A DNA stretch of 11,700 nucleotides from Planctomycetia bacterium (GTDB lineage: Bacteria; Planctomycetota; Phycisphaerae; Phycisphaerales; SM1A02): positions 1 to 11,700 of the forward strand of contig SYHM01000137.1 in NCBI GenBank assembly GCA_005799205.1, read 5' to 3'. Under the pieces are notes generated by a model. It had not been told where the DNA came from. It saw only the letters and a list, made by a program, of their open reading frames with translations, and made no database searches. The position numbers and the translations under genes are program-made. Shown here in pieces: positions 1-5,768 of the stretch (position 1 is its first letter; the number at the start of each line of letters is the position of its first letter).

Positions 1-1
1 G

Positions 2-478
2 GTGATTACAGTCTCAACGCAGTACATCATCGCGCGCGTTGGCGTCTGCAATGCCGCCGTCTTCTTGATGGATCAACAGGGATACCGCCTCGCGGGCTAT
101 GTGCGAGACGACCTCGCTCGACGAGCTGCTGGAGGCTTCATTGAGCACCTTGCAGAGGTGTGGTGTGAGCGAATCGCCGCGCACGCAGAGTGTGTGCGAT
201 TTGGACCGTGCGATCCACCGCCTGGCCGGTTTGCAGAGTTGGCTGGCCTCCTGCCCGGTCGATCGGTGATGGCATTCGCTTGCCCAGTGCTGCACGAGCA
301 GCGAGGTGGCGCGGTGATTGTGCTCTTCCGCGACGGCCAACGACCGTTCAGTAGTGACTTCGAGAAGGTTGCTTCTGCGGTGGCCCCTGCGCTGGCGAGC
401 AACCTTGCTCGCGTGCAGCGCGTGCTCACACGCGCTCAGCCACAGTGGCCACGTGCGGCTCCCGACACGAGCGAGTGA
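2..478 (+). CDS. GAF-like domain protein, C-terminal part (5' end outside window)
   Basis: The frame is open to the left edge and ends at TGA 476-478, giving 158 visible residues. The GTG at position 2 could be read as a start. However, the first residues look like the helix that precedes the first strand of a GAF fold, so I think the gene begins upstream. The visible part has a strand-like segment (NAAVFLMDQQGYRLAGY), a helical middle, then CPVLHEQRGGAVIVLFRDG and PFSSDFEKVASAVAPALASNL, which resembles the last strands and closing helix of GAF domains. GAF domains bind small ligands or act as dimerisation and sensor modules, often in kinases or regulators. No output domain follows: the C-terminus is a short Pro/Arg-rich tail. 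The partner domain, if any, lies upstream. It converges with the decarboxylase gene, 9 bp away. The family call rests on pattern resemblance only. Confidence 0.5.
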   Translation: MITVSTQYIIARVGVCNAAVFLMDQQGYRLAGYVRDDLARRAAGGFIEHLAEVWCERIAAHAECVRFGPCDPPPGRFAELAGLLPGRSVMAFACPVLHEQRGGAVIVLFRDGQRPFSSDFEKVASAVAPALASNLARVQRVLTRAQPQWPRAAPDTSE

Positions 479-487
479 TGAAGAAAC

Positions 488-1165
488 TCAGCCACGAGGG
501 GGCAGTGATGGCTCACACCTCACGAGCGTTGCAAGCGTTGTGACGCCTCCAACGACGCGGTCACCGATGCGGACATGCACGGTTGTCTGCTGAGGTCGTG
601 GAACAATGAGCTCTGTTGTTGAGCCAAACTTGATCATTCCAAACCGCTGCGTGCGCGCGAATGACTCTCCGATCTGAACCGGACATACGATTCGCCGTGC
701 GATCGCCCCAGAGACTTGACGAATGCCGATCGGGTCACCCAACGAACTTCGCACGACGACAAGATTGCACTCATTGACCTGTGCGCTTTCGGCAGTACGA
801 GCATCGAGGTATCGCCCTGGGGTGTGACGCATCGACAGGACCGTCCCATCGCAGGGCATCCTGTTGATATGCACATCGAGGACGCTCAGAAAAATGCGAA
901 CGACGGTTGCTGGTCCCTCTGTTGCCTCATGGTGTTCGCACTCGAAGACGGCGGAAACAGTCCCATCGGCGGGGCTCACGAGATCAGCTGGGTTGCTGCT
1001 CGTGGCGCGCCGAAAGAGCGGATCACGAAAAAACGCAGCGACTGCGATCCAGAGGATGCAGGTTGGAATGATCGCCCAAAGCGATCCCTTCGCAAGAATC
1101 ACGACCACCACGGCGAGCGCCGTTGCGATCCCCCATTCACGAATTCCGTAGCGGGAGAGAATCAC
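488..1165 (-). CDS. psd: Phosphatidylserine decarboxylase, short (proenzyme) type
   Basis: Converts phosphatidylserine to phosphatidylethanolamine at the inner membrane, using a pyruvoyl group made by self-cleavage. From the chosen GTG start the protein has 225 residues, typical of the short family. Two hydrophobic helices (about 11-25 and 29-46) are followed by FFRDP, the hallmark junction. The PADG motif carries D67, LDVHINRMP carries H99, and FGST at 180-183 is the processing site. Cleavage between G181 and S182 would turn S182 into the pyruvoyl group; D67/H99/S182 matches the family triad. The frame stays open upstream to 1237. I chose GTG at 1165-1163 because it overlaps the stop of the preceding HTH gene (GTGA) and puts the N-terminus at the usual place, which implies translational coupling. 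No phosphatidylserine synthase gene is in view. Function is well supported; the exact start is inferred. Confidence 0.93.
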   Translation of the reverse strand: MILSRYGIREWGIATALAVVVVILAKGSLWAIIPTCILWIAVAAFFRDPLFRRATSSNPADLVSPADGTVSAVFECEHHEATEGPATVVRIFLSVLDVHINRMPCDGTVLSMRHTPGRYLDARTAESAQVNECNLVVVRSSLGDPIGIRQVSGAIARRIVCPVQIGESFARTQRFGMIKFGSTTELIVPRPQQTTVHVRIGDRVVGGVTTLATLVRCEPSLPPRG

Positions 1166-2322
1166 TCCATCGCGCGGCCGACGAAAAAGCCGATGCCGCC
1201 GGCGATCAGTGTTCCAGCCGCGAGTGCGCCAACCCAAACCAACATGTCGCCTGTGATCATCGCAGCGAGTTGCGATCCACCACTGAGTCGCGATCCCATC
1301 ACAATAAGTGCAGACACGAGTACTGCGACAAGCGCAACGACAAGCATGCCAACGCCAAGTCCGCTACCTGCGGTATCGACGGTCGCTGGACCAGCCATCA
1401 TCGTGCCACCGCCCGACGAAGCCCGCGGGGCCGCAGGTGCCTCTTCTTCGAAGGCACCAGCCATTGCCGGTTCGGCGAAGATTCCACTCGCACTGACGAC
1501 TGGGGCGCCGCTCGCTCCCTCATCACCTGGATCGTCGAGCAGCGCCGCACCCATTGTGGATTGGTCCGCATCACCGGTCAGGTCGAGCATCCCGCTGCCT
1601 GATCCGACGGTTTCAAGGCTTAGCGCGCCCGAGTCAGAGACCCCGCCTCGCGTTGGGAACGCCGCGCTGTCGTCGCGTGACCCTACTCCCGACCGTGCGG
1701 CCATCGAGCCGCTCGCATCCGAAGCTGCGGCGCGCGGTGGTGAGCTGGCTCGGCTATCTGCGAGATCGAGGCCAAGTCCGCTCGCTTGCGCCAGGTTGCC
1801 CGTTGAAGGACTTGCAAGGTCATCAAGGCCGAGGTCTAGCCCGAGGTCGAGTTCGTCTGAGCTTGGCTTCGCGCCCAGCGATGGGGCGGAGCGTTCGCCA
1901 CTGTCTGCTTTGGAAGCAGCGGCGGAGTCGGCGAGCGTGAGCGGGGCATCGAGACCATGATCAAGACCATGATCAAGACCAAGATCGAGGCCCAGATCCA
2001 AACCAGGCTCCAGACCCGAATCTAGCCCTAAGTCGAGGTCCAATGGCTTCGCATCAGCCCCCGAGTCTTCAAACTTCAGTTCGTCGCCCCCGTTGCCGCT
2101 GCGCGACGACTCGCTTCCAACAGCGCCAGAATCGTCGAGGGGAAGCACAAAGTCTCCCACCTCTTCCAAGACGAGTTGATCGATGACCGCCCGCTTGAAA
2201 TGCACTTGATCGTGCATCTTGAACTCTTCGAGCTGGCCGGATCCGACCAGATTCAACAGTTCTGTCTTGGTCTTGCCGAGCTTCGCGGCCGCCTCGTCGA
2301 TTGTGTAGAAAAGCTTTGCCAT
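1162..2322 (-). CDS. Excisionase/MerR-type HTH protein with acidic DxGL-repeat linker and two C-terminal membrane helices
   Basis: A 386-residue protein starting at ATG 2322-2320; 17 further in-frame codons upstream are not HTH-like. Residues 1-55 (YTIDEAAAKLG... then VHFKRAVIDQLV) match the winged-HTH DNA-binding fold of excisionase/MerR-type proteins. Residues 56-310 are low complexity, rich in Asp, Ser, Gly, Ala and Leu. They include seven tandem [D/E]-x-G-L tetrads at 97-124 and a shorter copy at 159-166. Two hydrophobic helices lie near 322-342 and 360-382. The likely topology is a cytoplasmic HTH on a long flexible acidic tether anchored in the membrane. Similar HTH-plus-linker proteins are, as far as I know, common in Planctomycetota, but their role is unclear. 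The excisionase fold here need not mean recombination or even DNA binding. It is the first gene of a pair with psd (4-nt overlap). No Shine-Dalgarno is seen; a run of seven C lies just before the start. Confidence 0.8.
   Translation of the reverse strand: MAKLFYTIDEAAAKLGKTKTELLNLVGSGQLEEFKMHDQVHFKRAVIDQLVLEEVGDFVLPLDDSGAVGSESSRSGNGGDELKFEDSGADAKPLDLDLGLDSGLEPGLDLGLDLGLDHGLDHGLDAPLTLADSAAASKADSGERSAPSLGAKPSSDELDLGLDLGLDDLASPSTGNLAQASGLGLDLADSRASSPPRAAASDASGSMAARSGVGSRDDSAAFPTRGGVSDSGALSLETVGSGSGMLDLTGDADQSTMGAALLDDPGDEGASGAPVVSASGIFAEPAMAGAFEEEAPAAPRASSGGGTMMAGPATVDTAGSGLGVGMLVVALVAVLVSALIVMGSRLSGGSQLAAMITGDMLVWVGALAAGTLIAGGIGFFVGRAME
1951..2034. repeat. Seven 12-bp in-frame tandem repeats (coding DxGL tetrads)
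   Basis: On the plus strand, 12-bp units begin at 1951, 1963, 1975, 1987, 1999, 2011 and 2023. The units at 1951 and 1963 differ by one base (gagaccatgatc, aagaccatgatc). The 1975 unit is close, and divergence grows toward 2034. On the minus strand each unit encodes one [D/E]-x-G-L tetrad of the HTH protein (residues 97-124). A two-tetrad block recurs at 1825-1848. The gradient of similarity suggests growth by replication slippage, with the most recent copies near 1951. Because all units are a multiple of three, copy-number change would alter tether length without breaking the frame. Confidence 0.85.
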
Positions 2323-2358
2323 TGTGGGGGGGTCGAAAGTACCTACGCTACGGCTCTC
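2323..2358. promoter_or_regulatory. Divergent intergenic region between the HTH gene and mutY
   Basis: Only 36 bp separate the two divergent start codons, too short for two independent complete promoters, so promoter elements must overlap or extend into the coding 5' ends. It contains a G7 run (2326-2332). A weak sigma70-like arrangement for mutY can be drawn (TTGCCA 2316-2321, TACCTA 2340-2345, 18-bp spacer), but the -10 match is poor. No Shine-Dalgarno is visible for either gene. The location as a divergent control region is an inference from gene layout; no specific site is proven. Confidence 0.35.
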
Positions 2359-3435
2359 ATGGCAGTTGCGCAAGGTGATCGGAGACCTGCCCGGGCTGGT
2401 CTGTCCCTCACCAGAACCATCGAGAAGTGGTTTGCTGGGTCAGCGCGGGACCTGCCCTGGAGGCGCACACGGAGCGTTTACGGAACTCTGGTCAGCGAGT
2501 TCATGGCCCAACAGACGCAGATCGCAAGAGTGGTTCCAGCGTGGGAGCGCTTCATGGCGAGATTTCCGTCAATTCAAGCGCTCGCGAGTGCCCCAGAGGA
2601 AGCCGTCATCGCTTCCTGGCGGGGATTGGGTTACTACCGCCGAGCGCGCAACCTGCACCTAGCCGCACGTGCGATCTGCCATGACCACGGCGGAGTCGTG
2701 CCCACGAGCGAGGCCGAGCTACGTGCGCTTCCTGGGATCGGGCACTACACCGCAGGCGCCATCGGATCGATCGGTCATGGCCAGAAGTCCCCAATCGTCG
2801 ACGGCAATGTTGCGCGAGTCTTGATGCGCGTTCATGGACGCGACGTTGATAGCACCTCCTCCGAGGGGAGGCAGTGGCTCTGGAGCCGCGCACGTGAATT
2901 CGTTGAGGACTCTCGGAGTGCTGGCGCCGCCAACGAAGGACTCATGGAACTCGGTGCGATGGTCTGCACCCCACTGAATGCACGCTGTACCGAGTGTCCT
3001 ATTCGCAAGTACTGCAAGGCAGCCAAGGCGGGAGCACAAGATCGCATTCCCACTGTGCGCAAGCGAAGGGCACGAAAAGTAGTCCATGCGCAGGTGATCA
3101 TCGCGCGGATCGGTGGTCGTACAGCCCTCGTCCGGCGACCGACTCGAGGGCTGTGGGCCAGAATGCTCTTTCCGCCGACGATTGAGAGCGACCGTGTCAT
3201 CTCGAAAGGGGCGCTCGCGCGAAGGCTCGGGGTTGCAGTGGACGAACTGCACCTTGGTGAGTCATTCACGTTTCTCGCCACTCATCGCGAAGTGCGATTT
3301 CGTCTTTGGATTGCTGGCGCGGCTGCCTCAAAGGTGCTCAAGGCGTCGCATGCGAACGAGTGGACATGGCACTCAAGGAAGGCGCTCGCGCGTGCGTCGC
3401 ACTCGAGCGCGATGTCGCAGTTGCTCGGCGGGTAG
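2359..3435 (+). CDS. mutY: A/G-specific adenine DNA glycosylase MutY
   Basis: Removes adenine mispaired with 8-oxoguanine (base-excision repair), preventing G:C to T:A transversions. From ATG 2359 it has 358 residues, close to the usual 350-360. The PWR motif (33-35) and SEFMAQQTQ contain the presumed catalytic E47. A helix-hairpin-helix LPGIGHYTAGAI is at 124-135, and VDGNVARVL gives D148, the second catalytic acid. The [4Fe-4S] ligands C203, C210, C213 and C219 follow the family spacing C-x6-C-x2-C-x5-C exactly. A C-terminal NUDIX-like 8-oxoG-sensing domain covers about 240-355, including THRE at 308-311. The open frame runs upstream to 2176, but that part is antisense to the HTH gene and unlike MutY, so the ATG at 2359 is preferred. 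No clear Shine-Dalgarno is seen. A small lipoprotein gene follows after 13 bp, possibly on the same transcript. Confidence 0.96.
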   Translation: MAVAQGDRRPARAGLSLTRTIEKWFAGSARDLPWRRTRSVYGTLVSEFMAQQTQIARVVPAWERFMARFPSIQALASAPEEAVIASWRGLGYYRRARNLHLAARAICHDHGGVVPTSEAELRALPGIGHYTAGAIGSIGHGQKSPIVDGNVARVLMRVHGRDVDSTSSEGRQWLWSRAREFVEDSRSAGAANEGLMELGAMVCTPLNARCTECPIRKYCKAAKAGAQDRIPTVRKRRARKVVHAQVIIARIGGRTALVRRPTRGLWARMLFPPTIESDRVISKGALARRLGVAVDELHLGESFTFLATHREVRFRLWIAGAAASKVLKASHANEWTWHSRKALARASHSSAMSQLLGG

Positions 3436-3448
3436 GCTTGCGGTCGGC

Positions 3449-3970
3449 ATGAATCAAAGAGCACCAGTACTTGCGGTCAGTACAAGTGTGTGCAGTGTCA
3501 TTCTGTTGGCCGTGGCGTCGGCGTGCGAGCCGAAAGAAAACCCAGTGCTTTCGAATGAACAGTTTCGAGGTGAGCGGTACACAGCGAATCAGCTGCTGAC
3601 CCCTGCGCAGAACCATGAGGTGGTAGACGCGCTTCGAGCAACAGCGGTGGGAATGCCCACTGAGCCGCTGACCGCTGCCCCAGATTCGGTGCGCTGGTCT
3701 GACGTGCGCGCGGCGGCGAACGCTGCAGTCAACGCGGCAGAGATGGGGCTCGTGAGTTCGTCGCTTGAAGGCACCACATGGACCTTTGCGATTCTGACTC
3801 AGGGGGGGGATCCCGCAACGCTCACAGTTGTCAGACGGGATCCACCAGAGATGTACCTCGCGACCGCAACGGTGGGCACCTTCGGCGAACGGTTCGACAA
3901 CGCTGAACGACTGGTTCGCGAGTTTCGAATGGCAATGCGTCGGTTTGGATCGCTCAAGCGACCTTCGTAG
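3449..3970 (+). CDS. Small predicted lipoprotein or secreted protein, unknown family
   Basis: A 173-residue protein from ATG 3449. A short N-terminus with Arg4 leads into a hydrophobic stretch (about 7-24), then ASAC with C26. This fits a weak lipobox (Ala rather than Leu at -3), so it is probably a lipoprotein signal peptide, or otherwise a Sec signal. The mature part is polar, with helix-like Ala-rich segments (VRAAANAAVNAAEMGL) and a strand-rich region (TWTFAILTQGG, ATLTVVRR, MYLATATVG), ending in a basic Arg-rich tail. I do not recognise the family. It follows mutY by 13 bp, but a link to DNA repair is unlikely for an exported protein. It contains a G8 run in its coding sequence. Its last 17 bp overlap the 3' end of gatA on the other strand. 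The CDS is likely real from position, signal sequence and frame. Confidence 0.72.
   Translation: MNQRAPVLAVSTSVCSVILLAVASACEPKENPVLSNEQFRGERYTANQLLTPAQNHEVVDALRATAVGMPTEPLTAAPDSVRWSDVRAAANAAVNAAEMGLVSSSLEGTTWTFAILTQGGDPATLTVVRRDPPEMYLATATVGTFGERFDNAERLVREFRMAMRRFGSLKRPS
3802..3809. repeat. G8 homopolymer inside the lipoprotein gene
   Basis: Eight consecutive G bases span the codons CAG GGG GGG GAT (TQGGD, residues about 118-122 of the lipoprotein). Runs of this length can slip during replication or sequencing. A change of one base would shift the frame in the last third of the protein. Confidence 0.8.
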
Positions 3971-5432
3971 CAACCTTCGGAGCGACCTCGCGTCGACCAC
4001 CTTGGACGCGTTCGTACGCCTGCGCAATCTTGAAGAGAATCGGCTCGGCGAACGCCTGTGCTTGCAACTGAATTCCCACGGGCAGGTGTCGTCCACTGCT
4101 TTCATCGAATCCAGCGGGCAGCGAGATACCGCAGATACCAGCAATGTTGGTATTGACGGTGTACACATCGCACATGTACATCGAGAGCGGGTCGGTGAGG
4201 CCTCCCAGTGGGAACGCAGCTGTCGGTGCGGTCGGTCCGAGGATGACATCGCACTTCGAAAACGCGCCGTCGAACTCTTGTTTGATCAGTCGGCGAATCT
4301 GCAGTGCGCGCTTGTAATAGGCGTCGTAGTAGCCCGCGCTGAGCACGTAAGTTCCGAGCATGATGCGCCGCTGCACTTCGCGGCCGAACCCCTCGGCGCG
4401 ACTCATTGCGTAGAGATCGAAAAGGTCTTGCCCAGCACGCGATGTCGCGCGGTGTCCGTAGCGGATTCCGTCAAAGCGGGCGAGATTGCTGCATGCCTCA
4501 GCGGGCGCGATCACGTAGTAGGTTGAGATTCCCACATCAGTCAGTGGAAGGTCGACGTCAACGATCGTGCCGCCGAGGGACTGAAAGATGTCGATCGCGC
4601 GTGCGACGGCGTCATTCACCGCTGGCGAGTTTCCCTTGCGGTACTGCACTGGCAATCCCACACGAAAGGTGCGCGGAGTCTCGTCGATGGGCGTGAGCAC
4701 GTCCTCGACCGGGTGCGGCGCAGAGGTCGAATCGCGGCGATCTTCGCCCGCCATGCACTGGTACAGCAGCGCAGCGTCACGCACGCTGTGGGTGAGCGGT
4801 CCGATCTGATCAAGACTGCTGCCGAAGGCCACCAAACCGTAGCGAGACACCCGTCCGAACGTCGGCTTGAACCCGACGATGCCGCAAAGTGACGCAGGCT
4901 GTCGAATCGAGCCACCCGTGTCGGATCCGAGCGCTGCAGCGCAGAGATTCGCTGCGACGGCAGCGGCGCTGCCGCCAGAAGATCCTCCTGGAACGCGCGA
5001 GTGATCCCAAGGATTTCGGACTGGTCCGTATGCACACGTCTCGCACGACGAGCCCATCGCGAATTCATCCATGTTGGTCTTGCCAATGAGGATCGCGCCA
5101 GCGGCGGTGAGTCGTTCAATGACTGTTGCGTCGAACGGCGAGCGGTACTCCTCGAGGATGCGCGAAGAACAACTGGTGCGTCCAACTTGGGTGACGATGT
5201 TGTCCTTGATCGCCAGCGGAACACCTGCGAGCGGCCCCACTGGAGAGCCAGCGGCGATCGCGCTGTCGATGCGGTCAGCGGCGTCGCGAGCCTCGGCGGG
5301 AAAGACCTCACGGAAGGCATTCAGTGCCGGATTCTGAATCTCAATTCGCTCGAGCTGCGCATCGACTTCTGCGCGCGCAGTCGTCGATCGCGCACGGATT
5401 CGATCTCGCAGATCAATCAGGTCACCCTTCAT
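3954..5432 (-). CDS. gatA: Asp/Glu-tRNA(Asn/Gln) amidotransferase subunit A
   Basis: The glutamine-hydrolysing subunit of GatCAB, which turns misacylated Glu-tRNA(Gln) and/or Asp-tRNA(Asn) into the correct aminoacyl-tRNA. It supplies ammonia to GatB. The 492-residue length is typical (about 485). It is an amidase-signature enzyme: AIKDN gives K76, GGSSGGSAAA gives the cis-Ser S151, and TGGSIRQPA gives the nucleophile S175. All three keep the spacing of the known Lys-cisSer-Ser triad. Flanking family motifs are intact (PLAGVPLAIKDN, GKTNMDEFAMGSS, GFKPTFGRVSRYGL). The start ATG 5432-5430 overlaps the gatC stop (ATGA), and a weak GGGGA lies about 7 nt upstream. The C-terminus ends in a short Lys/Val/Ala repeat (PKVATKVA), and its last 17 bp overlap the convergent lipoprotein gene. 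gatB is not in this window. Confidence 0.97.
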   Translation of the reverse strand: MKGDLIDLRDRIRARSTTARAEVDAQLERIEIQNPALNAFREVFPAEARDAADRIDSAIAAGSPVGPLAGVPLAIKDNIVTQVGRTSCSSRILEEYRSPFDATVIERLTAAGAILIGKTNMDEFAMGSSCETCAYGPVRNPWDHSRVPGGSSGGSAAAVAANLCAAALGSDTGGSIRQPASLCGIVGFKPTFGRVSRYGLVAFGSSLDQIGPLTHSVRDAALLYQCMAGEDRRDSTSAPHPVEDVLTPIDETPRTFRVGLPVQYRKGNSPAVNDAVARAIDIFQSLGGTIVDVDLPLTDVGISTYYVIAPAEACSNLARFDGIRYGHRATSRAGQDLFDLYAMSRAEGFGREVQRRIMLGTYVLSAGYYDAYYKRALQIRRLIKQEFDGAFSKCDVILGPTAPTAAFPLGGLTDPLSMYMCDVYTVNTNIAGICGISLPAGFDESSGRHLPVGIQLQAQAFAEPILFKIAQAYERVQGGRREVAPKVATKVA

Positions 5433-5743
5433 GAGGATTCCCCGCCGATCACCTTTGGAACGACCAAGAAGTCGCCCTCGGTGGCGGGAGCGTTTCGCAG
5501 CAGCTCAGCAATCTGCATCGCCGCTTCGGGCACATCCTCCGCAAGTCGATTCGACAGTGTGAGAGGGTGGGCCATCGGCTCGAGTCCAGTTGTGTCGATC
5601 GAGCGAAGTTGTTCGATATGTCCGAGAATCGAAGTCAATTCGCGCTGCAACCGTGGCAACTGCTCATCCGATATCGCCAATCGTGCGAGGACGGCGACAT
5701 GCCGAACTTCGTCAAGCGTGAGTGATGCCTTCGGTTCGCTCAT
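5429..5743 (-). CDS. gatC: Asp/Glu-tRNA(Asn/Gln) amidotransferase subunit C
   Basis: A 104-residue GatC, the small belt-like subunit that wraps the GatA-GatB interface and stabilises the complex. The N-terminal helices (VRHVAVLARLAISDEQLPRL, then ELTSILGHIEQLRSIDT) match the family pattern. They are followed by the extended GLEPMAHPLTLSNRLAEDVP segment that contacts the partner subunits. It comes first in the pair and overlaps gatA by 4 nt, so the two are surely co-translated. No Shine-Dalgarno is visible ahead of ATG 5743-5741. The divergent efflux gene begins 25 bp away, so the gatC promoter must be shared with, or overlap, the 5' end of that gene. Confidence 0.95.
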   Translation of the reverse strand: MSEPKASLTLDEVRHVAVLARLAISDEQLPRLQRELTSILGHIEQLRSIDTTGLEPMAHPLTLSNRLAEDVPEAAMQIAELLRNAPATEGDFLVVPKVIGGESS

Positions 5744-5768
5744 CGGCGAGGGAGTCTAACGGGCAAAG
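5744..5768. promoter_or_regulatory. Divergent intergenic region between gatC and the efflux adaptor
   Basis: Twenty-five base pairs lie between the two starts (49 bp if the adaptor begins at its second ATG, 5793). A purine-rich GAGGGAG at 5748-5754 lies 14 nt before the adaptor ATG, farther than usual for a ribosome binding site. A TTGACC box sits on the minus strand at 5786-5781, but no acceptable -10 element follows at normal spacing. Control must sit here or in the adjacent coding ends. This is inferred from layout only. Confidence 0.3.

Noticed and set aside
479..487. Terminator hairpins in the convergent gaps at 479-487 and 11274-11276
   Set aside because: The gaps are 9 and 3 bp, and I see no stem followed by a T run in or beside them.
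716..1960. Long plus-strand open frame of 414 codons opposite psd and the HTH gene
   Set aside because: It is antisense to two well-supported genes. Its translation is Ser/Pro/Ala-rich with no domain, and its openness follows from GC-rich codon use and the stop-free 12-bp repeats.
1951..2034. Tandem repeats as a CRISPR array or iteron-type origin
   Set aside because: There are no spacers, the unit is 12 bp, it is in frame with a coding sequence, and each unit translates to a conserved tetrad. GATC palindromes inside the units follow from the codons used.
1162..2322. HTH gene as a phage excisionase marking an integrated element
   Set aside because: The excisionase-like fold is only the head of a 386-residue membrane protein. 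There is no integrase, attachment repeat or phage gene nearby, and the flanking genes are housekeeping.
3338..4249. Minus-strand open frame of 303 codons across the mutY end, the lipoprotein gene and the gatA end
   Set aside because: It spans three supported genes, and its product is Arg/Ser/His/Cys-rich without any fold signature. It is a shadow frame.
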